7,251 nucleotides of DNA from an uncultured Collinsella sp. (GTDB lineage Bacteria; Actinomycetota; Coriobacteriia; Coriobacteriales; Coriobacteriaceae), in NCBI GenBank assembly GCA_900551185.1, contig URVF01000078.1, positions 1 through 7,251 of the forward strand, given 5' to 3'. Each line of letters opens with the position of its first letter. The stretch's first letter is position 1. A program made the translations under genes and the position numbers. The notes below the pieces were generated by a model, which searched no databases, was not told the DNA's origin, and saw only the letters and a program-made list of their open reading frames with translations. This document shows positions 1 to 5,885 of the stretch, piece after piece.

Positions 1-48
1 TCTACACGCGTAAGATCGTCGGCAGCGTCAGATGTGTATAAGAGACAG
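1..48 (+). other. Nextera i5/Read-1 adapter (synthetic contamination)
   Basis: This is library-preparation sequence, not genome. Positions 1-7 match the end of the P5 primer. Positions 8-15 (GCGTAAGA) occupy the 8-nt i5 index slot and match, from memory, Nextera index S517. Positions 16-29 are the Read-1 adapter and 30-48 are the 19-bp Tn5 mosaic end. Genomic sequence starts at 49. Open frames that begin here with MYKRQ or MCIRDR are well-known adapter artefacts. Confidence 0.99.
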
Positions 49-948
49 GAGCTGGCACTCCTCGCCCACGGTGACGTGGCCGATCAGGTGCGTCTGCGGC
101 CACACGACGGTGTCGCGGCCGATGACGGCATCGGGACCGATCCAGGCCTGCGTGGGATCGATGAACGTGACGCCCTCGGCCATCCAGTGCTCGTTGATGC
201 GGTCGCGCGCGATAGTGGTGAGCTGCGCGAGCTGGATGCGGCTGTTGACGCCCAGGCCGTCGCGGTAGTCGTCGCAGTGGAAGATGGAGACTGCCTGGCC
301 GTGGCCTTTGAGGATCTCGAGCATGTCGGGCAGGTAGTACTCGGACTGTGCGTTGTCGTTACCAATTTCGTCGATGTGGGCGGCGAGCTGCGCGCCGTCA
401 AAGGCGTAGCAGCCGGCGTTGCACTCCAACAGCGTGGCAGCCTGCTCGGGCGTGCAGTCCTTCTGTTCGATGATGCGCTCGATCTGGCCGTCGGCGCCCA
501 GCTTGATGCGGCCGTAGCCGAAGGGGTCGGGCGGGGTCATGGTCATGACGGTGCAGGCGAGCTCGCCGGTAGCGACGGTCTGCGCGAACTTGGCGACGGT
601 GTCGGCGGTGATGAGCGGCAGGTCGCCGTTGAGCACGACGACGGGGCCTTGCGTGATGCCGCAGGCCTCGAGCGCGACCTTCACGGCGTGACCGGTGCCC
701 AGGCGCTCGGTCTGCTCAACGCACTCGACCTTGGTGGCACTGTTGGCGTAGGCACCGTCGATGAGGGCGCGCATCTCGTCGGCGTGGCTACCGATGACAA
801 CCACGACGCGGCTGCAGCCGGCCTTGATGGTGGCGTCGACGATCCACTGGACCATGGGCTTGCCCAGGATCTTGTGCGAAACCTTGCAGTGGTTCGACTT
901 CATGCGGGTGCCCTCGCCGGCAGCGAGGATAATTGCGGTTGCGTCCAT
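49..948 (-). CDS. glmU: Bifunctional GlmU (N-acetylglucosamine-1-P uridyltransferase / glucosamine-1-P acetyltransferase), C-terminally truncated by adapter
   Basis: GlmU is a cytoplasmic enzyme that acetylates glucosamine-1-P and then uridylylates it to UDP-GlcNAc, the precursor for peptidoglycan. The 300 genomic residues cover the uridyltransferase domain (about 1-240), the linking helix and the first turns of the left-handed beta-helix (from about 262). Visible motifs are AAGEGTRMKS (9-18), K22, LGTGHAV (83-89), NGD with the metal-binding D109, GYGRI (144-148), IIEQKD (159-164), ECNAG (175-179) and GVNSR (233-237). These match the nucleotide- and Mg-binding positions of the family. The family is usually about 450 residues, so the acetyltransferase active site lies beyond the edge. 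The ATG at 948 is chosen because AGGAGA lies 4 nt upstream and homology begins there; the frame stays open further upstream but the extra residues are not GlmU-like. At 48 the frame runs into adapter and gains the false tail LSLIHI. It is divergent from the ECF operon. Confidence 0.97.
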
Positions 949-1147
949 GTGATCTCCTGTTACGTTATAGAGACGTGTGTTTGGAAACGATACACGGCGC
1001 AATATGATACCGCAGGCATATGTTGAGCGCGTAACGATTGGTTTGCGGCGGTTGAGGCTTGCGCCGCCGGCGTGGCGTTTGCGCTGCTTGCGTGCAGCGT
1101 TGGCGGTGCTGCGGAGCTGTCGTTTGAGCGAGGGGACGGGGGTGCCC
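949..1147. other. Divergent intergenic region with GC-rich hairpins
   Basis: This 199-bp gap lies between the starts of glmU (minus) and ecfT (plus). It holds a possible plus-strand promoter near 981-1008 and two GC-rich hairpins: GCGGCG/CGCCGC (1045-1050 with 1062-1067) and CGCTGC/GCAGCG (1082-1087 with 1094-1099). Both hairpins would lie in the ecfT leader transcript. No conserved B12-box, TPP or FMN riboswitch core was recognised. The ecfT frame is open through this region from 977, but the encoded stretch is arginine-rich and unlike EcfT. For glmU a TATAAC box (969-964, minus) is visible, but it lies too close to the ribosome-binding site for confidence. Confidence 0.6.
981..1008 (+). promoter_or_regulatory. 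Candidate sigma-70-type promoter for the ecf operon
   Basis: TTGGAA (981-986) and TATGAT (1003-1008) are separated by 16 bp. The -10 box matches the TATAAT consensus at 5 of 6 positions and the -35 box at 4 of 6. Transcription from about 1015 would give a leader of about 130 nt containing the two GC-rich hairpins. This is a pattern match only. Confidence 0.35.
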
Positions 1148-2035
1148 GTGGACAACATGCGAGAGGAGTTTGGCGGCGAGCCCGTCGCGGCGTTCTCGAT
1201 GTCGCATCCGGCTGTGCCGGCCCTCTACATGGTGCTGACGCTGGGGCTCACCATGTTCTCGATGCAACCGGTGCTGATTGCGCTATCGCTTGCGGGCGGG
1301 TTGGCGTACGGGCTTGCGACGCGCGGTGCTGCGCGCACGTTGGGGGCGCTTCGCTGGCAGCTGCCGGTGATTTTGATTATCGCGGTGCTCAATCCGCTGT
1401 TTAGTGCATCGGGCTCGACGGAGCTGTTTCGTATTGGCATGCGTGCGGTGTATCTAGAGAGCATGGTTTACGGCCTGTGCATGGGTGGGCTGTTTGTGGC
1501 GAGCGTGCTGTGGTTTGAGGCCGCGGCGTCGATGCTCGAATACGACAAGGTACTTGCGCTTTTGGGCAACGCCGCGCCGGTGCTCGCGCTCATGATCTCG
1601 ATGTGCATGCGGCTTATCCCGCAGTTTTTACGCCGCGGTCGTACGGTACTGGCGGTGCAGGATGCGATTGATGTGCCGGGTCGCGCGCCGGCCGATCCCG
1701 TGCGTTCGCGCCTACGGGCATCGAGCGTGTTGATGGGCTGGGGCATGGAAGATTCGCTGGAGCGCGCGGACGCCATGCGCTCCCGTGGATGGGGCGCCGC
1801 GACACGTCGCACGACGTACGCGCGGTATCGGCTGGGTCGCGGCGATGTTGCCGCGCTGGTTGGGCTTGCGGTGTTTGGTGCCGCTGCGGTGGCGGTGGCA
1901 TGGACCGCGACAACGCAGTATTCGTTTTACCCGCAACTATCGGTGCCGGCGCCGTGGCTGGGCTATGTCGTGTACGCTGCCTGGATGATGCTGCCCTGCG
2001 TGTTGCATGCGATCGATGAGAAGAGGTTCGGCTGA
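1148..2035 (+). CDS. ecfT: ECF transporter transmembrane coupling protein EcfT
   Basis: EcfT is the integral-membrane coupler that joins the two ATPase domains to the substrate-binding S component in energy-coupling-factor importers. Starting at GTG 1148 the protein has 295 residues, close to the usual 260-300. Hydrophobic segments fall near residues 24-58, 70-82, 105-123 and 143-157, and two more near the C-terminus (about 233-253 and 270-286). The strongest signature is the cytoplasmic coupling motif ADAMRSRGW (207-215), which matches the conserved Ala-Arg-Gly coupling helix of EcfT. The start is uncertain. GTG 1148 has a loose purine-rich stretch (GAGGGGACGGGGG) upstream, ATG 1157 is the next in-frame choice, and the frame is open back to 977. 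The stop TGA (2033-2035) overlaps the ATG of the ATPase gene by 1 nt, so the two are translationally coupled. The first arginine coupling motif usually found about 30-50 residues earlier looks degenerate (VQDAIDVPGR, 170-179). Confidence 0.9.
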   Translation: MDNMREEFGGEPVAAFSMSHPAVPALYMVLTLGLTMFSMQPVLIALSLAGGLAYGLATRGAARTLGALRWQLPVILIIAVLNPLFSASGSTELFRIGMRAVYLESMVYGLCMGGLFVASVLWFEAAASMLEYDKVLALLGNAAPVLALMISMCMRLIPQFLRRGRTVLAVQDAIDVPGRAPADPVRSRLRASSVLMGWGMEDSLERADAMRSRGWGAATRRTTYARYRLGRGDVAALVGLAVFGAAAVAVAWTATTQYSFYPQLSVPAPWLGYVVYAAWMMLPCVLHAIDEKRFG

Positions 2036-3678
2036 TGGCTCGGTTGGATAGGGGACCGGTGTCGGGCGCGGCATACGGCCCGGATATGCCGGCGATTGAG
2101 GTGCGGAGCCTGAGCTTTGCCTACCCCGATGCGGATGCTGCGGTGCTCGAGGGACTCGACTGGTCTGTTCCCCAAGGTGCATTTGCGCTGCTTGTCGGCG
2201 GTACCGGATCGGGTAAGTCGACGTTGCTGTCGCTACTCAAGCCCGAGATCGCTCCGGCGGGCGAGCGCACTGGCGAACTGCTCGTGCTGGGCGAGAACGT
2301 CGCCGACATGGATGTGCGGGCATCGGCGGAGCGCGTGGGCTATGTGTTCCAGGATCCCGAGAACCAGATCGTGTGCGAAACCGTGTGGCACGAGATGGCG
2401 TTTGGCCTGGAAAACTTGGGGCTAGCGCGTGATGAGATGCGCCGTCGCGTAGCTGAGACCAGCTATTTCTTTGGGCTGGAAGATTGGCTTCACCGCGATA
2501 CTGACACGCTTTCGGGCGGTCGCAAACAGTTGCTGTCGTTGGCGGCCGTTCTGACGCTGCGCCCGCGCGTGCTGCTGCTCGACGAGCCCACGTCTCAGCT
2601 TGATCCGGTTGCGGAGAAGAATTTCCTGCACGCGCTGTTTCGTGTGAATCGCGAGCTGGGCTGCACGGTTGTTGTGGCGACGCATCAGCCGCGCCCAATG
2701 CTCGAATACGCGACGTGTGCGTACCGGATTGAGGACGGTCGCGTGCGCGAGGTGGCGGATATGGCTTCTTTGGGACGCCGAGAATCGCTGTTTTCCGATG
2801 ACATGTTGGGGTGGGGTGCCATCCGATGTGCAAATAAAGGAGTATTCAGCAGGCGTGAGGACAATTTGGGCTCTCTGGAGCCGCCCGGGGACGTATCGAG
2901 CGCGAAAAAAAGTTCGGAATTGGACAAATCGTCCGAATTTGTGGCGCAAACGTCGCTCGAGAACGGCTCGGAAGCCTTCTCGCGCACGGATGGAAGCAGA
3001 ATGCTCCAAAAAATGCACGGCGGGTCGGCTACCACCCTGTCGGAAGGCTGGTTTCGCTACGATCGAGCGTCCGGCTGGGTGCTGCGCGGGCTCGATGCTT
3101 CGTTTTCGGCTGGCGCGGTGCATGCAATCGTGGGCGGCAACGGATGCGGTAAGTCGACGATGCTCTCGGTGCTGGCGAAGACCGCCAAGCTGCAGCGCGG
3201 CCGCATGGTGCGCGAAGCGGCCTCGGCGGCGCTGCTGCCACAGAATCCCAAGGCATTGCTGGTTGCCGAGACGGTTCGCGATGAGCTGATGGAATGGGCC
3301 TCGACCTGCGGATACGACGAGGCCGCAGCACGGGAGCAGACAGCGCGCCTGGGTCTGGCGGGCTTGGAGGCGCGTCACCCGTACGATCTTTCGGGCGGTC
3401 AGTGCCAGCTGCTTGCGTTGGCAAAGCTGCTGTTGATTGGCCCCGAGCTGCTATTGCTCGATGAGCCCACCAAGGGTTTGGACCTGGCCAGCCGCCGCAT
3501 CATCGCCCGTGCCCTGCGTGACCATGCGAAGGCTGGCGGCACCGTCATCATGGCTACGCACGATTTGGACTTTGCCGAGCAGGTGGCCGACGACGTCGCC
3601 ATGATGTTTGACGGCGAGATTGCCTGCGTGGAGCCCCCGGCCGACTTCTTTGCCGACAACGTGTTCTATAGGGCGTGA
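2035..3678 (+). CDS. ecfA: ECF transporter ATPase, two ABC domains fused (EcfA-EcfA')
   Basis: This cytoplasmic ATPase powers the importer and combines in one 547-residue chain what many organisms encode as EcfA1 and EcfA2. Domain 1 (about 20-240) has Walker A GGTGSGKS (55-62), Q-loop Q106, signature LSGGRKQ (159-165), Walker B VLLLDE (179-184, catalytic E184) and switch H217. Domain 2 (about 335-545) has Walker A GGNGCGKS (367-374), Q-loop Q403, signature LSGGQCQ (452-458), Walker B ending in E477 and H509. All catalytic residues are present in both halves, so both sites should be active. Residues 245-335 form a long Ser/Glu/Lys-rich linker with the repeated motif KSSEL/KSSEF (292-302), probably unstructured. 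The ATG at 2035 shares its A with the ecfT stop, and AGAGG lies 8 nt upstream. It ends 4 nt before ecfS. Confidence 0.95.
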   Translation: MARLDRGPVSGAAYGPDMPAIEVRSLSFAYPDADAAVLEGLDWSVPQGAFALLVGGTGSGKSTLLSLLKPEIAPAGERTGELLVLGENVADMDVRASAERVGYVFQDPENQIVCETVWHEMAFGLENLGLARDEMRRRVAETSYFFGLEDWLHRDTDTLSGGRKQLLSLAAVLTLRPRVLLLDEPTSQLDPVAEKNFLHALFRVNRELGCTVVVATHQPRPMLEYATCAYRIEDGRVREVADMASLGRRESLFSDDMLGWGAIRCANKGVFSRREDNLGSLEPPGDVSSAKKSSELDKSSEFVAQTSLENGSEAFSRTDGSRMLQKMHGGSATTLSEGWFRYDRASGWVLRGLDASFSAGAVHAIVGGNGCGKSTMLSVLAKTAKLQRGRMVREAASAALLPQNPKALLVAETVRDELMEWASTCGYDEAAAREQTARLGLAGLEARHPYDLSGGQCQLLALAKLLLIGPELLLLDEPTKGLDLASRRIIARALRDHAKAGGTVIMATHDLDFAEQVADDVAMMFDGEIACVEPPADFFADNVFYRA

Positions 3679-3682
3679 TGGG

Positions 3683-4396
3683 ATGACGGACTGTCGTTTC
3701 TCGCGTTTACTCACAAAACTGGAGATTCCGCTGTTGTTGGCGGTGCCGGCGGTGATGGCAACGGCGTTGCTGGCGGGCGTTGAGCAGGCGGCGCTCGCCA
3801 TGCTTGTCGTGGTGGCGCTGGTGCTTGCGCTGTTCTTTGCAGGCTACGAGGCGTCGCGACCGGGCCTGCGCCAGATTATGCCCACGCTGGTGCTGGCGGC
3901 GCTGGCGGCGGCGGGCCGCATCTTGTTCGGCCCCATTCCCGACTTTAAACCCGTGAGCGCCATCGCCATCATCGCCGGGGCGACGCTCGGGCGTCGCAAC
4001 GGCTTCATGGTCGGCGCGTTGGCAGCACTGACCAGCAATTTCTTTTTTGGGCAGGGCATGTGGACGCCATGGCAGATGTATGCCTGGGGCCTGGTTGGCT
4101 ATGTTGGCGGTGCGCTGGCGCATGCCGGTGCGTTCGACCGTGCGGATGGAACCGTGCGCATGCCGGCGCTGATGGCGTACGGCTTTGCTTCGGGTCTGCT
4201 GTACGGCGTGGTGATCAACGCGTACGACATTATCGGTTTTGTACAACCGCTCACGTGGGCGGGCGTCGTGGCGCGTCTTGCCACGGCAGTGCCGTTCGAT
4301 ATCACACACGGCCTCGCGACCTGCGTGTTCTTGGCCGCCCTCTACAAGCCTTGGTGTCGACGGATCAACCGCGTTGTCGTGAAATACGGGCTGTAG
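3683..4396 (+). CDS. ECF transporter substrate-specific (S) component, substrate unproven, CbrT-like
   Basis: This is a 237-residue membrane protein, the substrate-binding subunit of the importer encoded by the two genes upstream. Hydrophobic segments lie near residues 16-32, 36-53, 65-82, 92-102, 107-119, 133-150, 163-180 and 195-222, fitting the six-helix S-component fold with some splitting. Conserved-looking stretches are GPIPDFKPVSA (83-93), LGRRNGF (102-108) and FFFGQGMWTPWQMYAWG (120-136). The last is typical of a group of actinobacterial S components annotated only as ECF transporter S component; part of that group is grouped with cobalamin transporter CbrT. The substrate is therefore an inference and could be another vitamin. 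ATG 3683 is chosen as the first in-frame start after the ATPase stop (3676-3678). There is no good Shine-Dalgarno, so translation probably depends on coupling to the upstream gene. The earlier in-frame ATG at 3608 would overlap the ATPase by about 70 nt and adds residues unlike a membrane protein. Confidence 0.85.
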   Translation: MTDCRFSRLLTKLEIPLLLAVPAVMATALLAGVEQAALAMLVVVALVLALFFAGYEASRPGLRQIMPTLVLAALAAAGRILFGPIPDFKPVSAIAIIAGATLGRRNGFMVGALAALTSNFFFGQGMWTPWQMYAWGLVGYVGGALAHAGAFDRADGTVRMPALMAYGFASGLLYGVVINAYDIIGFVQPLTWAGVVARLATAVPFDITHGLATCVFLAALYKPWCRRINRVVVKYGL

Positions 4397-4436
4397 GGCT
4401 GGTTGCGCCGGGGCGTGAATCAATACTTCCGAAGTA

Positions 4437-4602
4437 CCATTTCAAAACTATGCCGGTTTACGGGGCTAGATTAGCGTAGGCCGACCATACCGGCTTTTTT
4501 CAAAATAGAGCAAGCCGTTTACCTGAGGTTTTATTATTTCGGAATTGCGTATGGTTGGGGGTTCGCGATTCAGCCCCGTAAACCGGCATAGTTTTGGAAT
4601 GG
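4437..4602. repeat. Palindromic element 1 (31-bp inverted arms, one mismatch)
   Basis: The left arm at 4437-4467 and the right arm at 4572-4602 are reverse complements at 30 of 31 positions. The shared inner part reads AACTATGCCGGTTTACGGGG on the left. The symmetry continues inward: CCGACCATAC (4481-4490) pairs with GTATGGTTGG (4549-4558) at 9 of 10 positions. Both halves span exactly 54 nt around a 58-nt centre. The A/T-rich centre contains CGGCTT/AAGCCG (4491-4496 with 4512-4517). A second pairing, GCCGGT/ACCGGC (4452-4457 with 4489-4494), is followed directly by six T (4495-4500) and could act as an ecfS terminator. No target-site duplication is evident at the ends. Confidence 0.9.
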
Positions 4603-4622
4603 CCGGCTGATATGACGGGCAT

Positions 4623-4690
4623 CGTGGCCCTCAGAGAGCCAAATCGATCCGTTTTCCTCCGTCTCCAGACGTCCCCGGGGAATCAGTTGG
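4623..4690 (+). repeat. Direct-repeat unit A (T/C-rich core)
   Basis: The core at 4646-4668 (GATCC, then TTTTCCTCCGTC, then CCAG) matches unit B (4895-4917) at 21 of 23 positions. Looser similarity extends to both sides: CGTGG plus CCTC before the core and GGGG-A-ATCA-TTGG after it. It follows palindromic element 1, as unit B follows element 2. Its function is unknown. Confidence 0.75.
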
Positions 4691-4698
4691 CGGCGCTT

Positions 4699-4858
4699 GC
4701 CACGAAACTGGCCCATCTACTACGTTTAGCTTGATACCCCCGACCATGACCGCGTTTTATGAAAAACCGCAGGCTTTCTACCTGCGGTTTTCTTTTTGCG
4801 TTGTTCGCTGTGGTTGAGGGTAGTGGCTTAAACGTAGTAGATGGGTCAGTTCCGTGGC
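4699..4858. repeat. Palindromic element 2 (30-bp inverted arms, two mismatches) enclosing a terminator
   Basis: Arms 4699-4728 and 4829-4858 are reverse complements at 28 of 30 positions; the shared part reads CCCATCTACTACGTTTA on the left. Further inside, TACCCCCGACCA (4735-4746) is complementary at 10 of 12 positions to TGGTTGAGGGTA (4811-4822). The centre is the terminator hairpin, and the two symmetry axes (4778.5 and 4777) almost coincide. The inner motifs (CGACCAT on the left, TGGTTG-GGGT on the right) and their spacing from the arm ends match element 1, although the arm sequences differ. Confidence 0.9.
4763..4797. terminator. Bidirectional rho-independent terminator
   Basis: AAAACCGCAGG (4763-4773) pairs perfectly with CCTGCGGTTTT (4781-4791) around a 7-nt loop. 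On the plus strand it is followed by a T-rich tract (4788-4797); on the minus strand the complementary A run gives a T tract as well. It lies between convergent genes and would stop transcripts from both the ecf operon and exoA, but it is about 370 nt past the ecfS stop and about 140 nt past the exoA stop. Confidence 0.9.
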
Positions 4859-4868
4859 GGGAGGGCCG

Positions 4869-4929
4869 CGTGGGTTCCCTCGCGAGGTGAAAATGATCCC
4901 TTTTCCTCCGTCCCCAGGGGATCAATTGG
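4869..4929 (+). repeat. Direct-repeat unit B (T/C-rich core, ends at exoA stop)
   Basis: This is the second copy of the unit at 4623-4690, with its core at 4895-4917. It is framed by its own inverted repeat TGATCCC/GGGATCA (4894-4900 with 4918-4924) and preceded by the perfect palindrome CCTCGCGAGG (4878-4887). It finishes 2 nt before the exoA stop codon, so it lies in the 3' untranslated region of exoA. Confidence 0.75.
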
Positions 4930-4931
4930 GG

Positions 4932-5750
4932 CTAGAGTTCTAGCGTGAGGGTGACGGGGCAGTGGTCGCTGCCAAAGATGTCGCCGCGGATGCCGGTGTC
5001 GCGTACGTTGTCGGCGATTGCGTCGCTCACCAGGAAATAATCGATGCGCCAGCCGGCGTTGTTCTTGCGAGCATTAAAGCGGTAGCTCCACCAGCTGTAG
5101 ACGCCCTCGACGTCGGGGTTTGCCGCGCGCCAGGTATCGGTGAAGCCGGCGTTGAGCAGCTCGGTAAACTTGCTGCGTTCTTCGTCCGAAAAGCCCGCGT
5201 TGCCGCGGTTGGACTTGGGGTTCTTAAGGTCGATCTCCTCGTGCGCCACGTTAAAGTCGCCGCAGGTTACGACGTGTTTGCCGGTCTCGCGCTCGAGCGC
5301 GTTCAAAAAGCCGCGGTAGGCATCGTCCCAGGCCATGCGCACGTCGATGCGGGCGAGTTCGTTTTGCGCGTTGGGAGTGTAGACATCCACAAACCAGAAC
5401 TTGTCGAACTCCAGCGCGCAGACGCGGCCCTCGGTCGCGGCTTGAGCGACGAGCTCGGCCGCCTCGCCCTCGCCGGCGTAGGGCAGCAGCGCATCGGCGC
5501 GCAGTACGCGCAGCGGTTCCTGGCGGCTAAAGACCGCGGTGCCCGAGTAGCCCTTGCGCTCGGCGTAGCTCCAGGTTTGGTGATAGCCGGGCAGGTCGAT
5601 ATCGACCTGGCCCTCCTGCAGCTTGGTCTCCTGCAGCGCCAGGATATCGACGTCGAGTTCTTGCACGATCTGGATAAAGCTCGGGTCCTTTTTGAGCACG
5701 GCGCGCAGGCCGTTGACGTTCCACGAGGCGAAAGTGTAAGTCTGAGGCAT
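4932..5750 (-). CDS. exoA: Exodeoxyribonuclease III / AP endonuclease (ExoA/Xth family)
   Basis: This is a cytoplasmic base-excision-repair nuclease that cuts DNA 5' to abasic sites and has 3'-end processing activity. The 272-residue protein covers the whole endonuclease/exonuclease/phosphatase fold (family usually about 250-275). Visible motifs, with roles assigned by family knowledge, are NVNGLRA (11-17), LQETK with metal-binding E41, GYSGTAVFS (67-75), VYTPN with catalytic Y124, GDFNVAHEEIDL (164-175, D165 and N167), RIDYFLVS (235-242, D237) and GSDHCPV (260-266, D262 and catalytic H263). Relative to the Bacillus-type enzyme there appears to be a short Ala-rich insertion around 96-106. ATG 5750 is preceded by AAAGGA 4 nt upstream, and homology begins at residue 4-5. 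It is convergent with the ecf operon and divergent from the sirtuin gene. Confidence 0.96.
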   Translation of the reverse strand: MPQTYTFASWNVNGLRAVLKKDPSFIQIVQELDVDILALQETKLQEGQVDIDLPGYHQTWSYAERKGYSGTAVFSRQEPLRVLRADALLPYAGEGEAAELVAQAATEGRVCALEFDKFWFVDVYTPNAQNELARIDVRMAWDDAYRGFLNALERETGKHVVTCGDFNVAHEEIDLKNPKSNRGNAGFSDEERSKFTELLNAGFTDTWRAANPDVEGVYSWWSYRFNARKNNAGWRIDYFLVSDAIADNVRDTGIRGDIFGSDHCPVTLTLEL

Positions 5751-5885
5751 GGTGTCCTTTCGACGGGGTTGGCAGGCTTAAGATTAGCGCAACAGGGGCG
5801 GGGTGGGCTCCGCGCATGCTGACTTAAAGGCCGCATGCTGGGACGTCGTCCAACGCTGCCCGACTAACAAGGACGGAGGACTCAT
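5751..5885. promoter_or_regulatory. Divergent exoA-sirtuin intergenic region with short repeats
   Basis: This 135-bp gap must hold both promoters, but no convincing -35/-10 pair was seen on either strand. It contains a 9-bp direct repeat CGCATGCTG at 5813-5821 and 5832-5840, start-to-start 19 bp, each copy including the palindrome GCATGC. Next to it is the inverted repeat GGACG-T-CGTCC (5841-5851). These could be operator half-sites, but no known regulator motif was recognised. Confidence 0.4.

Larger units (their letters stand above)
4397..4931. other. 535-bp convergent intergenic region filled by two tandem composite repeat elements
   Basis: No gene is supported between ecfS (plus) and exoA (minus). 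The region consists of a short stretch with the near-palindrome TACTTC-C-GAAGTA (4424-4436), then composite 1 (about 4437-4690) and composite 2 (about 4699-4929). Composite 2 abuts the exoA stop codon. Each composite has a large inverted repeat followed by a direct-repeat unit. The centres of the inverted repeats are 259 bp apart and the cores of the direct-repeat units 249 bp apart. The 80-residue open frame on the minus strand (4683-4925) runs through the repeats and the terminator and is not a credible gene. Confidence 0.8.

Noticed and set aside
34..1026. 330-residue plus-strand open frame beginning MYKRQ
   Set aside because: It starts inside the adapter and is the antisense shadow of glmU in GC-rich DNA.
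949..1147. Cobalamin riboswitch upstream of ecfT
   Set aside because: No B12-box-like consensus or GCCACTG loop was found on reading the strand; the hairpins alone do not identify it.
2905..2911. Run of seven A as a programmed slippage site in the fused ATPase
   Set aside because: Both shifted frames stay open for a long distance, so slippage would not release a neat single-domain product, and there is no downstream stimulatory structure evident.
2422..3378. 318-residue minus-strand open frame
   Set aside because: It is antisense to the ATPase gene, with no recognisable domain or ribosome-binding site.
4683..4925. 80-residue minus-strand open frame in the convergent gap
   Set aside because: It runs through repeats and the terminator hairpin, is basic and low in complexity, and has no family resemblance.
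4437..4929. Possible CRISPR array
   Set aside because: There are only two copies of a direct repeat about 249 bp apart, with no regular spacers and no cas genes.
4962..5822. 286-residue plus-strand open frame
   Set aside because: It lies antisense to exoA, which has full family motifs; the frame is open only because of codon bias.
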